Below, in pieces: positions 35,339 to 47,300 of a DNA stretch of 64,000 bases (position 1 is the stretch's first letter; each line of letters begins with the position of its first letter). The translations under genes were made by a program, and so were the position numbers. The DNA is taken from positions 62,001 through 126,000 of the forward strand of contig JACRJZ010000042.1 of the NCBI GenBank assembly GCA_016219875.1, read 5' to 3'. The notes under the pieces were generated by a model. The model ran no database searches. It was given only the letters and a program-made list of their open reading frames with translations, and had not been told where the DNA came from. Source of the DNA: Verrucomicrobiota bacterium. Its GTDB lineage: Bacteria > Verrucomicrobiota > Verrucomicrobiia > Limisphaerales > JACRJZ01.

Positions 35339-37426
35339 TCACTTCTTCAAACGATAGAACTTGCTCTGGCCGGGAGTCGGCGTCGGCTGGTACGGACTGG
35401 CCGGGTTGCCAGCCACGTCAGTGTAGGTCCCGTTGACGGTGTCGGATTCGACCAGCACCCCAGGTCCCGCCCAGGAGATGATGACTTCGCCCGTCGGACC
35501 AAACGAGGCACTGGGCACGCCGGGAGGAGCGTCGATGCGGAACGGGGCCACCTCCACGCCGAACGTCATGTCCGAACTGGTGTTGTTGACTTGATGCACT
35601 TCGGCAGCCAAGACGTTGTCGCCCTGGAGCAAATTCGGCCCGACGAAGACGTAGTTGGTTTCGTAGTTACCGTCGCCGATGGTGCGGTTGGCGAAGGTCA
35701 AGTAGGTCGGCGTGCCGGCGTTGACGCCGAGACGGATGATCTCCGCCCCGTTGAGGTAGTAGATGGCACTGTCGTCGAGCACCGACACCAAGCGCAGGTA
35801 GGCGCCGTTGGTTTCACCCGAGAAGTTGAAGTGGGTGCGGAAGTAGGCGGTGATGATGCGGTCCGGCCGCTGCGCGGCGGGCACGGTGGTCGAAGAAGTG
35901 GTGATGTTGCGGTAGATCTGGAGACAGGTGGCGACCGGGATTGAACTCACCGTGGCGCGGCAGAGCGCCGTGTTGGTGGTGATCTCATTCAATTCGTTGG
36001 TCGTGTAGGTGTCGGCGCCGAGCTTGCCGTCGAACAGGCCAAAACCCTGTTTCCAAGCGGAGTCATCGAACCCCACCGTGATCCACGCCGGCGCCAGATT
36101 GCTCTCGCCCGTGTCGTTGTAGCGGAAGGTCTGGCTGAGGCCGGAGACGTTCGGCCACTGGAAGCGGGCGACGGGCACTTGGCTCGCCGCAGGCAACACG
36201 TTCGGCGTGACCGCCAAGTCCTGGATGGTAATCGTATTCTCCGCCAAATAGGTTTCATAGGGCAACAAGGCGTCCGTCTGAAGCGAGATTGACGTCTGAC
36301 TGTTGGACACGACAGACAACACTCCAACCTCCACCCCGTGCGAGTCCCGAAGGACCCAGTTGAGGTTGTCATCGACATTCCCCTCGGGGCCGTAGAAATT
36401 AACCCCCTCGCTGAAGGTGAGATCGATCACGGCGGCATTCGTCAGCGAAGCCGCGGTCACGAACTTGGGCGCGATGACGTCGGGATTGACCGTGAGGAGA
36501 GCGTCGCGGCTGATGACCGGGTTGACCGGGTCCGCTTCGCCCCGAATCTCTACGTGGAAGGTGGCCCCGGAATCCGCGGGCAAGGCGTTGCTCAGCGTGA
36601 AGCTGGAATTGGTGGCGTCCAGAATCATCGCCGCTCCACGGAACCACTGATAGACCGGCCTCGTGCCAGTGACGCCCACACTGAACGCGGCGTTCTGCCG
36701 CTCCTCCACCGTGAGGTCCGCCGGCTGCGTCGTGATCAAGATGGGTTCGGCCGCCCCAAAGTTCACCACCAGGAGCGGACGGTTGGTGAGTGAAGCCGTC
36801 ACTTCGGAGGAGTCAATCCGGTAGCCGTCCGTGCCGAGCGGAATGATCGCCCAGCCGTAGTTGGGGGCGCCGGCTGACCAAGCCTGCACCGAGGCAGTCA
36901 CGTCGAGCGTGACGGTCCGGGTGTTGGCAACGTTGCCGGCGGGATTGACGAAGTTCGGCGTGAAGGTGGCATCGGGCGTCGCGACCGCTTCCGTGTCATC
37001 GGTTTGAACACCATCGCCGCCAAAGGAGCCGGACCAAGTGGCATCAGCCTCACTCCAGTCCTGCAACATCCGATGGAGCTCGCTGGCGTTAGCACTTTGG
37101 GCGTTGTTGACGTACGAGTAGAAGTAGAGTGTGGCGCTCACGATCGTCTCGCCCAAGGGAATCTGGTCTGCTCCTGGGCCGAAGATGTTGTCAAAGCGGA
37201 TGAGGCCATGGGAAATGCCCCCTCCATCGGATTGGTCCACGGTGATGCCGACGGCGGCGCCCTGAGCAGTGGTGGCGGCTGCACCCCTCAATTCGGTGTC
37301 TTGAGTGCCGGTGTACCCATTAAATTCTTGTTGAAAGGTACGGGTAGCGGCCTGAGCCAGCGAGCCGGTGAGGCTTGCAGTGAGGAGAACCGTGATGACC
37401 TTCTTGCGAATGCTTGACCGTTTCAT
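35339..37426 (-). CDS. Exported DNRLRE-domain surface protein with Ig-like modules
   Basis: 695 residues from the ATG at 37426; the 50 extra residues upstream have no signal peptide. Residues 1-26 are a signal peptide (ending SLAQA). The first 230 residues form a DNRLRE-type beta-sandwich (FDNIFGPGADQIPLGETIVSATLYFYS, MLQDWSEADATWSGSFGGDG, VTLDVTASVQAW, GWAIIPLGTDGYRIDSSE). Ig-like modules follow (ILITTQPADLTVEERQNAAFSV, YQWFRGAAMILDATNSSF), then a third beta domain and an ending PGQSKFYRLKK common to secreted proteins of this phylum. It is probably cell-surface attached or secreted. No enzymatic motif is visible. Confidence 0.85.
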   Translation of the reverse strand: MKRSSIRKKVITVLLTASLTGSLAQAATRTFQQEFNGYTGTQDTELRGAAATTAQGAAVGITVDQSDGGGISHGLIRFDNIFGPGADQIPLGETIVSATLYFYSYVNNAQSANASELHRMLQDWSEADATWSGSFGGDGVQTDDTEAVATPDATFTPNFVNPAGNVANTRTVTLDVTASVQAWSAGAPNYGWAIIPLGTDGYRIDSSEVTASLTNRPLLVVNFGAAEPILITTQPADLTVEERQNAAFSVGVTGTRPVYQWFRGAAMILDATNSSFTLSNALPADSGATFHVEIRGEADPVNPVISRDALLTVNPDVIAPKFVTAASLTNAAVIDLTFSEGVNFYGPEGNVDDNLNWVLRDSHGVEVGVLSVVSNSQTSISLQTDALLPYETYLAENTITIQDLAVTPNVLPAASQVPVARFQWPNVSGLSQTFRYNDTGESNLAPAWITVGFDDSAWKQGFGLFDGKLGADTYTTNELNEITTNTALCRATVSSIPVATCLQIYRNITTSSTTVPAAQRPDRIITAYFRTHFNFSGETNGAYLRLVSVLDDSAIYYLNGAEIIRLGVNAGTPTYLTFANRTIGDGNYETNYVFVGPNLLQGDNVLAAEVHQVNNTSSDMTFGVEVAPFRIDAPPGVPSASFGPTGEVIISWAGPGVLVESDTVNGTYTDVAGNPASPYQPTPTPGQSKFYRLKK

Positions 37427-38000
37427 GTGAGTCTGAGGTTTAGTTGTTGGTTGTTCTGGCACGCGCCAGACTCCAGATCGCGCGACCGCCCCGCGCAGCG
37501 CCGCTGACAAAGGCAATCTGCTGCACCCGGAGATGTGCCGAGAGGTTCCACCTGCTTCCCGTTCAACGCAAGTCAAAAAATGGGCCGCCGCTTTTGCGGC
37601 AGGGCTGCATCAAGCTCCCACCCGGCGCACCGGGTAGCGCAGGTTTTCAACCTGCCGTCTCGCCGACTTGCAGTCGGCCAGGCCGTGATACTTTCAGCCG
37701 GCTGGCCTCTTCCAACGCTCGCCGGTTGGAAAACCGGCGCTACGGCAGACTGGAAGTCTACGCTACGAGGGCTCCCGAACCGAGCTTGATGCAGCCCTGG
37801 CTTTTGCGGATCGCGGCCCGTCCCGGGCCGCAGCGGGTCCGACACGATTTCCGCGTCGGAACCAGTGAGTGGGCCAGATTCTCCGTCGCCGCTGCGGACG
37901 GGGACCGTCCGCGGTCCGGCGGCAGTGTCAGGATGCGCCGGTTTCCCCTGGACGTCGCCTGCTCGTGGCGACTCCGACCAGCGGCCGCGGCCGGCCTTCG
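37427..38000. other. Repeat and hairpin region between DNRLRE gene and galT
   Basis: The region contains a family B copy (37601-37800) and then, at 37811-37990, a series of short GC-rich palindromes (GCGGCCCGTCCCGGGCCGC, CCGACACGATTTCCGCGTCGG-like, GCGGACGGGGACCGTCCGC). No gene is supported. The galT transcript probably ends in these hairpins. Confidence 0.65.
37601..37800. repeat. Nested stem-loop repeat, family B, copy 4 (inverted)
   Basis: It starts AGGGCTGCATCAAGCTCCCA and ends CCGAACCGAGCTTGATGCAG; internal order matches the inverted copy at 19746-19937. Confidence 0.88.
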
Positions 38001-39101
38001 TCACAACTCGTCACTCTCGCCGGCGTTTGCGAGCTTGTAATGGACCGTGGGCAGTTCAGCGAGCTTCCGGGCGGCCTGTTCCGGCGTGAGGTCGCGTTGC
38101 GGTTCCGCCAGCATCTCGTAGCCGACCATGAATTTCTTCACCGTCGCCGAGCGGAGGAGCGGCGGGTAGAAGTGCGCGTGGAGCTGCCAATGATCGTTGT
38201 TGGCGTCGTCCAGCGGCGCGCCGTGCCAGCCCATCGAGTAAGGGAAGCTCGTCTCAAACAGGTTGTCGTAGCGTGTGAGGCTCAGCTTGAGGAGGTCGGC
38301 CAAAGCGCGGCGTTCGGCGGCGGTGAGATCGGGCAGGCGCAAAACGTGGCGGCGCGGGACCAGCAGCAACTCAAACGGCCACGTCGCCCAATACGGCACG
38401 ACCATCGCCCAATGCTCGTTTTGGTCGATGACCCGCGCCCGTTGCTCCAGTTCCTGGCGGACGTAGTCGAGCAAGAGCACGCGGTCGTGTTCTTGGGCGT
38501 AGCTGCGCTGGTGGAGGTCCTCCGGTTCGACCAGGCGCGGCAGGAAGTCTCCGGCCCAAATCTGGCCGTGCGGATGCGGGTTCGAGCAGCCCATGATCGC
38601 GCCCTTGTTCTCGAAGACCTGCACCCAGCGATACTTCGCGCCGAGTTCGGCAGTCTGGTCGGCCCAGACGTTGATGACTTGGACGATGTCCTCCACCGGC
38701 ATCTCCGGCATGGTGAGGTCGTGGCGCGGGGAAAAGCAAATGACGCGGCAGGTTCCTTGCACCGGCGCGCAACGGAACAGGTCGTCCCTCACCCGCCCTT
38801 CGGGCATTCTCTCCCCTCCGATGGGCGAGGGATCGGCCAGCGGCGTGCCGGGCAGGATGGCCTGGAAGTCGTTCGTGAAGACGAACGGCCCGGTGTAGCG
38901 CGGGTTCACGGCGTCGTTGCCGACGCGCTGGTTGCCGGGGCAGAGATAGCAGGCGGGGTCGTAGGCCGGCCGTTGGTCTTGGGCGGATTTCTCGACGGCG
39001 CCCTGCCACGGACGGAGCGCGCGGTGGGGGGAGACGAGAATCCACTCGCCCAGGAGCGGGTTGAAGCGACGGTGGGGATGGAGATCGGGGTTGAAGGTCA
39101 T
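38001..39101 (-). CDS. galT: Galactose-1-phosphate uridylyltransferase
   Basis: 366 residues from the ATG at 39101 ([20 protein letters not shown]). The enzyme swaps UMP between UDP-glucose and galactose-1-phosphate in the Leloir pathway (cytoplasm). Zinc ligands CYLC are at 51-54, the conserved [14 protein letters not shown] at 117-130, and the nucleophilic histidine in [10 protein letters not shown] at 175-183. The C-terminal half has [10 protein letters not shown] and [14 protein letters not shown] ligand residues ([11 protein letters not shown]). Around residues 89-104 ([16 protein letters not shown]) a short stretch encoded by a palindrome (38784-38831) is inserted in a surface loop without breaking the frame. 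The gene stands alone, downstream of no other gal gene. Confidence 0.95.
   Translation of the reverse strand: MTFNPDLHPHRRFNPLLGEWILVSPHRALRPWQGAVEKSAQDQRPAYDPACYLCPGNQRVGNDAVNPRYTGPFVFTNDFQAILPGTPLADPSPIGGERMPEGRVRDDLFRCAPVQGTCRVICFSPRHDLTMPEMPVEDIVQVINVWADQTAELGAKYRWVQVFENKGAIMGCSNPHPHGQIWAGDFLPRLVEPEDLHQRSYAQEHDRVLLLDYVRQELEQRARVIDQNEHWAMVVPYWATWPFELLLVPRRHVLRLPDLTAAERRALADLLKLSLTRYDNLFETSFPYSMGWHGAPLDDANNDHWQLHAHFYPPLLRSATVKKFMVGYEMLAEPQRDLTPEQAARKLAELPTVHYKLANAGESDEL
38784..38831. repeat. In-frame palindromic insert in galT, family J
   Basis: Ends TCCCTCACCC and GGGCGAGGGA are inverted (one mismatch) with an internal GCCCTTCGGGC stem. It encodes the segment around residues 89-104 of GalT in a loop before the conserved DDLFRCAP. 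Confidence 0.75.
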
Positions 39102-39325
39102 GCAACGAAGACGGCGAGGACACGACAAAATCCGCCCTGGCCAAGAGCCTGACTTGGTCGGGGGCGGTGAATCGGAGAACGTTGAACTGTCGTAGCGTCC
39201 ACGCGCGAACTCTAACTGGGAGCCAAGGTGGGTCAAGCCCGCCTCTGGGGCGGGCGGCGAGCAATACCGTCATCGGCCAAAATTCTTTCGACCTCCCCGC
39301 CCATCCTGTCTAGCTTTCCCGCGCG

Positions 39326-42031
<2,706 letters not shown>

Positions 42032-42060
42032 GGGTTTTGAGGAGTTGAAAAGGTGAAGGG

Positions 42061-42153
42061 CTGAAGGGTTGAAGGGTTGAAGAGGCCACGGCACAGGGCA
42101 AAAAGCCATTGCCTGGAGCCTCTTTAACTCTTCAACCCTTCAACCCTTCAACC
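42061..42153. repeat. Inverted repeat between mutS and PagL-like gene, family C
   Basis: Units GAAGGGTTGAAGGGTTGAAG face CTTCAACCCTTCAACCCTTC. The two genes converge here, 133 bases apart, so this stem could terminate both transcripts. Confidence 0.75.
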
Positions 42154-42164
42154 GTCCTGCCCCG

Positions 42165-42854
42165 TCAAAAAAACCAGTTCAACCCCACGATGAACAGGCA
42201 CGTATTCACACCCAAGTTCGGCGTCGAGATGCGGGCGCTGGAAAGATGCAGCCAACGGCACTCGGCGCTGAGCGCAAGGTTGGGCTTGACGAAATAGTTC
42301 ACGCCGAGGCCCGGCTGGAGATTGAATTGAAACGCGCCGCCGAGTTCAGGTTTGCCGATGTCCGTGGCCGTCACGCCCCCGCCGGCGTCCAGGAACGGCA
42401 CCCACCGCGTGCCGGTCGCGAAGTTGTAGCGAATGTGCGGCGCCAAGCCGACGAGGTACTCGGTGCGGGGATTGAACTCACTGCCCGCGAACAGCTCCGC
42501 GTGCCACTCCCAATTGCCGCGCCACCAGTGGCCCTCGCCCTTGACGTCGCCCCACATCTTGCCGTAGGAGACGCCGCCCAGCGCGATGTCGTGGGCGTGC
42601 TTGGTCCCGAAAACCGTCATGCCTGGCCCGGCCCCTGCCGTCACGCCGACGTGCCGCGCGGAAGATTGGAAGCCCGCGCCCACCGCGTCTTTCCAAATGC
42701 CGGGCTTGGGGGCCTGCAGGCTGGCCACGGTCTTGGGTGGAAGTTTCTGCGAGGCGGAGACGCCGGGGGCCACCGCGGCATCTGAGTCTGCGGCGCTCAA
42801 CACGACGCCAATGATCCCTACGAGTGCAAGCGAAGCTGTCGATCTCATATCCAA
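42165..42854 (-). CDS. Outer-membrane acyloxyacyl hydrolase (PagL-like lipid A 3-O-deacylase)
   Basis: 229 residues. A signal peptide lies at 1-27 (ending DSDAA); an ATG at 42848 is an alternative start. The C-terminal half is an eight-stranded barrel pattern with alternating hydrophobic residues (WEWHAELFAGSEF, YLVGLAPHIRYNFATG, WVPFLDAGGGVTATDIG, FQFNLQPGLGVNYFV). It ends with the PagL signature RWLHLSSARISTPNLGVN, in which His203 and Ser205 match the catalytic His/Ser pair, and the terminal strand FIVGLNWFF with a C-terminal aromatic for barrel insertion. PagL removes a 3-O-acyl chain from lipid A at the outer membrane. Together with the GT9 fragment it indicates a lipopolysaccharide-bearing envelope. 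Confidence 0.83.
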   Translation of the reverse strand: MDMRSTASLALVGIIGVVLSAADSDAAVAPGVSASQKLPPKTVASLQAPKPGIWKDAVGAGFQSSARHVGVTAGAGPGMTVFGTKHAHDIALGGVSYGKMWGDVKGEGHWWRGNWEWHAELFAGSEFNPRTEYLVGLAPHIRYNFATGTRWVPFLDAGGGVTATDIGKPELGGAFQFNLQPGLGVNYFVKPNLALSAECRWLHLSSARISTPNLGVNTCLFIVGLNWFF

Positions 42855-42974
42855 TGCCCATCAAAAGGCGCGCGCACTAGTGCCTCAAGCGGCACGGTTT
42901 GCCAAGTGGAAAGTTGGCTGCCGAAGAATTCCTTTGCCTTCCGCCGCCTGTTATGACGCTATGTCCGCCCGTTT

Positions 42975-43784
42975 ATGAGCAGTGCATTTCAGATTGTGGT
43001 TTGCGGCAGCCTCGTTCCCGACCCGCTTCAGACCCTGGAGCCGGTCACCGGCCCCACCGGTCCGGCGTTGAAAAACGAGATGATGCTTCCGGCAGTCCTC
43101 GACCCGTGGGCCAGCCATGCGCTTTACGAGGCGGCGAACCTCGCCAAGAAGGCGCCCGGCAGCAAGGTCTGGCTCGTGAGCCTTGGCCCCAAGGCCAAGC
43201 TCCAGCAAGTCATGATGACCGTGGCGCAGAAGGCGCCGTTTGAACTCGTGGCCCTCGACGGCCCGGCCAGCGGCTTTACGGATGCCTTCGAAACCGCGGC
43301 GGCGTTGGCCGACGCCATCTCCGCCATCCCCGGCCTCGACAAGTCGAAGCTCCTCGTCTTCGGCGGTTGGGAATCGGCCTCGCGCGGCGCGGGCGTGACG
43401 ATGCAGGTCATTGGCGAGCGGCTCGGCATCGTGGACCAATTTCAAGGCGTCGATGAACTCACGCCCAACCCCGACGGCTCCTTTCAAGTTCTGGAACGCA
43501 TCGAGGGCGGCAGACATCAGATCTCCCGTTGCGCCGGCGCGCCGGCGGTGCTCGGCTGGGCCACGGGCAATCTCCCGGAACCGAAGAACAATCCGCAGGT
43601 CGGCATGGTCAACATGCGCACCGTGATGCCGGCATTGCAGAAGGCCAAACCGGTCAAGGTCGGCGCGGAAGGCGTGACCTACGCGAGCGTCACGCTGCCC
43701 AAGCAGCAGCGCGAGACGCGCCTCGTCAAGGACGCTTCGCCGGACGACATCGCGAGGGAAATTGTGGAGTGGATCCGGCAGTGA
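42975..43784 (+). CDS. etfB: Electron transfer flavoprotein beta subunit, divergent
   Basis: 269 residues. The fold starts with FQIVVCGSLVPDPLQTLEPV and LDPWASHALYEAANLAKKAPGSKVWLVSLGPKAKLQQ, matching the ETF-beta N-terminus where the DPWA/NPYDE segment and the alternating strand-helix pattern are seen. FETAAALADAI replaces the usual AMP-binding ATA loop, and RIEGGRHQISRCAGAPAVLGWA corresponds to the ETF-beta signature region. ETF carries electrons from flavin dehydrogenases to the quinone pool. The alpha subunit gene follows 28 bases later. No ETF-quinone oxidoreductase or acyl-CoA dehydrogenase is adjacent. Sequence is far from the standard group, so the cofactor set is uncertain. Confidence 0.85.
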   Translation: MSSAFQIVVCGSLVPDPLQTLEPVTGPTGPALKNEMMLPAVLDPWASHALYEAANLAKKAPGSKVWLVSLGPKAKLQQVMMTVAQKAPFELVALDGPASGFTDAFETAAALADAISAIPGLDKSKLLVFGGWESASRGAGVTMQVIGERLGIVDQFQGVDELTPNPDGSFQVLERIEGGRHQISRCAGAPAVLGWATGNLPEPKNNPQVGMVNMRTVMPALQKAKPVKVGAEGVTYASVTLPKQQRETRLVKDASPDDIAREIVEWIRQ

Positions 43785-43812
43785 AGCCGTTAAACGTGTT
43801 GAAACGAAGATC

Positions 43813-44859
43813 ATGACTATGGAAACGATTTTCTGTCTCCTCCACACCGACACGGACGGTTCGCTGCCCAAGGCGGCCCTCGAAACCCTCGGCGCCGCGA
43901 AGTCTTTGAATGCCGCCCTGGCCGGCTCCACGCTCGTCGTGGGTCTAGTTGGCGTGGACGTACAATCCGCCGCCAACCGCGTGGCTTCTTGCGGCGCAAA
44001 GAAGTTCGTGGGCGCGGCAGGCGCGGACTTCGCCCAGGCGCGTTACGCCACGGACGCCGCCGCTGCGGAGGCGCTTTGCCGTTCGGTGCTGGCGACGGTG
44101 GTAATCGCCCCGGCCACGTCCCGCTGGAGCCGGGTGTTGCCCGGCGTCGCGCAGCGGTTCAACGGCCGCGCCGACACCCATGTGACCGGCCTGGCCGTGT
44201 CTGGCAGCGCGGTTGCGATCAACCGCTGGTATTACCGTCAGCGCATGGAAGCCCAGATGAGCCGCACGCAACGGCCGTGGTTTCTGCTTGTCGATCCAGG
44301 CAGCCAGCCGGCGTGGCAGGGCGAGGCGGGTGTCGCAGCCGTGGAGGCGGTAGCCGTGAACCTGCCCGAAGCCTGCCAGCGCACGACCGTCACGGGCCTG
44401 CGCGAACCGGCAGCGGACGCGCAAACGATTCGTCCCGACGCGAACCTCCTTTTCGTGACCGGCGCGGGCTGGACGAAGAAACAAGCCGATGGCCAGACGC
44501 ACGTGCCGGAGGCGGAGAAACTGATCCGCGATTTTCTGAATCTGACCCGCGCGTCGCTTGGCAGCAGCAAATCGCTTGTCGATCTCGGCGGCGAAGGCCA
44601 GGCGGTGTTGGCGTTCCTCACGCACTTGAATCAGATCGGCCAGACCGGCTCGACGCCGCGGCATCCGAAGGGACTTTCCACCTGCTGCCATGGGGAGGAG
44701 CCGCACACTGTGGGCTGGCGTTTCATCAGTGAGCGCCGCGCCATCAGCCTCGATCCAAACTGCGGCTGGGCGCGTGGCAAGGCTGACGTCCTCTATGTGG
44801 CTGACGCCTTCGCCGTGATGAAGCGGGTGAACGAGTTGCTCGCCCAGAAGGCGGGATAG
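43813..44859 (+). CDS. etfA: Electron transfer flavoprotein alpha subunit, divergent FAD domain
   Basis: 348 residues from the ATG at 43813 (MTMETIFC); a longer frame reaches back into etfB. The N-terminal ETF domain is clear: LGAAKSLNAALAGSTLVVGLVG, VVIAPATSRWSRVLPGVAQRFNGRADTHVTGLA, and YYRQRMEAQMS. The C-terminal FAD-binding domain is changed. QIGQTG is kept, but the usual SGAIQH segment and the terminal NKDP-F--AD region are replaced by a cysteine-containing stretch CCHGEEPHTVGW followed by ISLDPNCGWARGKADVLYVADAF. The flavin may bind differently. It forms an operon with etfB upstream. Confidence 0.83.
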   Translation: MTMETIFCLLHTDTDGSLPKAALETLGAAKSLNAALAGSTLVVGLVGVDVQSAANRVASCGAKKFVGAAGADFAQARYATDAAAAEALCRSVLATVVIAPATSRWSRVLPGVAQRFNGRADTHVTGLAVSGSAVAINRWYYRQRMEAQMSRTQRPWFLLVDPGSQPAWQGEAGVAAVEAVAVNLPEACQRTTVTGLREPAADAQTIRPDANLLFVTGAGWTKKQADGQTHVPEAEKLIRDFLNLTRASLGSSKSLVDLGGEGQAVLAFLTHLNQIGQTGSTPRHPKGLSTCCHGEEPHTVGWRFISERRAISLDPNCGWARGKADVLYVADAFAVMKRVNELLAQKAG

Positions 44860-44922
44860 CGCGAGTTTCCCTCCAAATCCTTTCCGGGAATTCCACTTGC
44901 CCGCGCGGAGTTGGCTCCTATC

Positions 44923-45390
44923 ATGCCGCGCATGGAACTGGTCGTGGCACTGCTCGTGGTCGGCGCGCTTCTCCTGCTGGCGGAGACGGTCCTGCCTGGC
45001 ATGATCGCGGGCATTCTCGGCGCGATCTGCATCCTGGCGGGTGTGGTTGAAGGCTACGTCCTGTTTGGCCCGCGCACCGGCAGCTATATCCTGCTGGGCG
45101 TGCTGGCGGCGCTGGTGGCCGGCACGGTGCTTTGGCTGAAATACTTTCCCGAAACTCGCTTCGCGCGCGCCTTCATCTCGGTGAAGACCGTCGGCAACAT
45201 CAACGCCGAGAAGCCTGCCCTCCTCGGCCAGACCGGCACGGCCCTGTCGCACTTGCGCCCGTCCGGCATCGCGCTCATCGGCGGCCAGCGCGTGGATGTC
45301 GTGACCGAAGGCGCGCGGATCGACAAGGGCGCGCCCATCAAAGTCGTGGCCATTGAGGGCATGAGAGTCGTCGTGCGGGCCGTCGCGTAA
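44923..45390 (+). CDS. NfeD-like membrane protein
   Basis: 155 residues from the ATG at 44923; the ATG at 44932 (MELVV) is also possible. Three to four membrane helices fill residues 4-70 (ELVVALLVVGALLLLAETVLPGMIAGILGAICILAGVVEGYVL, GSYILLGVLAALVAGTVLWL). A soluble C-terminal OB-fold follows (GQTGTALSHLRPSGIALIGGQRVDVVTEGARIDKGAPIKVVAIEG), the signature of NfeD. Such proteins partner flotillins. The flotillin-like gene lies 159 bases downstream on the same strand, with a family A palindrome in between. The protein sits in the inner membrane and probably helps organise membrane microdomains. Confidence 0.9.
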   Translation: MPRMELVVALLVVGALLLLAETVLPGMIAGILGAICILAGVVEGYVLFGPRTGSYILLGVLAALVAGTVLWLKYFPETRFARAFISVKTVGNINAEKPALLGQTGTALSHLRPSGIALIGGQRVDVVTEGARIDKGAPIKVVAIEGMRVVVRAVA

Positions 45391-45421
45391 TCGTCCCTTC
45401 CCATGAGCCACTTTCAAAACC

Positions 45422-45486
45422 GTAGCAGCCGACGTGAGGAGGCTCTGTTTTCAGCGGAGTTTGAGCCTCCTCACGTCGGCTGCTAC
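45422..45486. repeat. Palindromic repeat, family A, copy 5
   Basis: Perfect 24-base arms at 45422-45445 and 45463-45486 with a short 17-base spacer; the tightest hairpin of the family. It lies between the NfeD and floA genes. Left flank ATGAGCCACTTTCAAAACC nearly equals that of the family H element at 9880. Confidence 0.92.
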
Positions 45487-45549
45487 ACCTTTCAGCAGTT
45501 GCCTCCCATTTCACTTCCATCCAAAACCAAAACTCGAACCTCCTGACCT

Positions 45550-46593
45550 ATGAGCATCCAACCCCTCCTCGCGGAAATTCCCGGCCGATTGATCCTCTGG
45601 GGCATCCTGGCCCTGGTGGTCTTCATCATCGTCCTCGTCCTGGCGAACTTCCTCACGATCTGGATTCGCGCCTTGTTCTCAGGCGCGCGCGTGACGTTCA
45701 CCGAATTGATCGCCTTGCGCCTGCGCCGCGTGCCGGTCGGCTTGATCGTGGATAACCGCATCACCGCTGTGAAGGCTGGCATCCCGGTGAGCATCGACGA
45801 TCTCTCGACGCACTACCTCGCCAATGGCAACGTCGAGGCCGTCGTGCAGGCGCTCATCAATGCGCAGAAAGCCGGCATCCATCTGATCTTCGACCGCGCC
45901 TGCGCCATCGACCTCGCCACGAAAGGCACCGGCAAAACCGTGCTCGACGCGGTCAGGACGTCGGTCAACCCGAGGGTCATTGATTGTCCGAATCCCACGT
46001 CCGGCAAAGTCACCATCGACGCCGTGGCCAAGGACGGCATCGTCATCAAGGCCAAGGCCCGTGTGACGGTGCGCACGAACCTCGACCGCTTCGTCGGTGG
46101 CGCGACCGAAGAGACGATCATCGCCCGCGTCGGCGAGGGCATCGTCACCACCATCGGTTCCTCGCAGAGCTACAAGGACGTGCTGGAGAATCCCGACCGC
46201 ATTTCCAAGACCGTTCTGGATAAGGCGCTCGACAGCAACACCGCCTTTGAAATCCTTTCCATCGACATCGCGGACGTGGACGTGGGCGAAAACGTGGGCG
46301 CCAAGCTGCAGGCCGAACAGGCCGAGGCGAACAAGCTCATCGCTCAGGCCCACGCCGAGGTGCGCCGCGCTGCCGCCGTGGCCGTCGAGCAAGAAATGAC
46401 CGCCCGCGTGGCCGAGATGCGGGCGCGTGTCGTCGAGGCTGAAGCCCAAGTGCCGCTGGCGATGGCGGAAGCCTTCCGCTCCGGCAACCTCGGCATCATG
46501 GACTACTACCGGATGAAGAACATCCAGGCCGATACCTCCATGCGCGACAGCATCGCGGCACCGAGCGCAGGACAGGGGAAGTCGCTAGGGTAG
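45550..46593 (+). CDS. floA: Flotillin-like protein FloA
   Basis: 347 residues, close to the standard 330. One N-terminal membrane helix ([22 protein letters not shown], about 15-36) precedes the SPFH region. Recognisable parts are [90 protein letters not shown], and [50 protein letters not shown], a coiled-coil rich in EA repeats. It oligomerises on the inner face of the cytoplasmic membrane and organises functional membrane microdomains. NfeD is encoded upstream and a proline-rich membrane protein 41 bases downstream. Confidence 0.94.
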   Translation: MSIQPLLAEIPGRLILWGILALVVFIIVLVLANFLTIWIRALFSGARVTFTELIALRLRRVPVGLIVDNRITAVKAGIPVSIDDLSTHYLANGNVEAVVQALINAQKAGIHLIFDRACAIDLATKGTGKTVLDAVRTSVNPRVIDCPNPTSGKVTIDAVAKDGIVIKAKARVTVRTNLDRFVGGATEETIIARVGEGIVTTIGSSQSYKDVLENPDRISKTVLDKALDSNTAFEILSIDIADVDVGENVGAKLQAEQAEANKLIAQAHAEVRRAAAVAVEQEMTARVAEMRARVVEAEAQVPLAMAEAFRSGNLGIMDYYRMKNIQADTSMRDSIAAPSAGQGKSLG

Positions 46594-46634
46594 ATCGCAG
46601 ATGCTTTCTTCCCCACCTGCCGTAGCTTGATTCC

Positions 46635-47255
46635 ATGTTTGCCGGCATCGACAGCTTAATCGGTCTGGTCATCTTCCTGTTGATCAGTGTCATCGCGTCC
46701 TGGCTGCAAAAGAAGGCCCGCAGCGGCGAGGAAGAGAACATGCCTGCCCCGCCGCCCCGTCGTCGTCAGCGTCCAGCAGGCGCGCCCGCGCCTTCGCCTA
46801 CGCAACCGCAACCCAAGCCAATCAGTTGGGAAGAAGAACTCAAGCGCCTCCTCGGCGATCAGTTGCCGGAAGCCCAGCCCGCGCCGCCGCCACCGCCCGT
46901 GCTCGTGGAAAGCCGTCGCCCGTCGGCCCCGCCGCCACCACCGCCGCTGCCGCAAGAGTTCAGTGAAAGCACCTACACGGCGGAGAAGAATCCGGTGGAA
47001 GTGACTTTCCGGCCGCTGCCCGCGCTCACGGAGTCCGTGCAGGCTTACGAACAGGCCAGTTCGCTCGAACATAAAGTGGAGGCCCGCCTGCGCGAGGTGA
47101 CCCGGAAGCCGGTGGCTTTGACTCACGTCTTTCACCGCAAGGTTTCGCAGGAAGCCACTGAAGCCGTGGCCTTGGTGCGCCACCCGAAGTCGCTGCGCTC
47201 AGCAGTGCTGGCTTCCGTGATCCTCGGGCCGCCGCGGGCGTTGGCAGAGCCGTGA
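46635..47255 (+). CDS. Membrane-anchored proline-rich protein next to FloA
   Basis: 206 residues. Residues 4-24 form one membrane helix (GIDSLIGLVIFLLISVIASWL). Next comes a basic proline-rich stretch (PAPPPRRRQRPAGAPAPSPTQPQPKPISWEEELKRLLGDQ) and a second proline run (APPPPPPLPQEF). The C-terminus is better ordered and ends SLRSAVLASVILGPPRALAEP. Small membrane proteins with a proline-rich linker and a short conserved tail of the form LR.A...EILG.P.AL are frequent in Bacteroidetes, Planctomycetes and Verrucomicrobia. Their function is unknown. The 41-base spacing to floA suggests co-transcription, so it may be a microdomain partner. Confidence 0.8.
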   Translation: MFAGIDSLIGLVIFLLISVIASWLQKKARSGEEENMPAPPPRRRQRPAGAPAPSPTQPQPKPISWEEELKRLLGDQLPEAQPAPPPPPVLVESRRPSAPPPPPPLPQEFSESTYTAEKNPVEVTFRPLPALTESVQAYEQASSLEHKVEARLREVTRKPVALTHVFHRKVSQEATEAVALVRHPKSLRSAVLASVILGPPRALAEP

Positions 47256-47300
47256 CAGGCGAGTTTCGGGTTCCGAGTTTTGGGTTCCGAGTCCAGCAGC

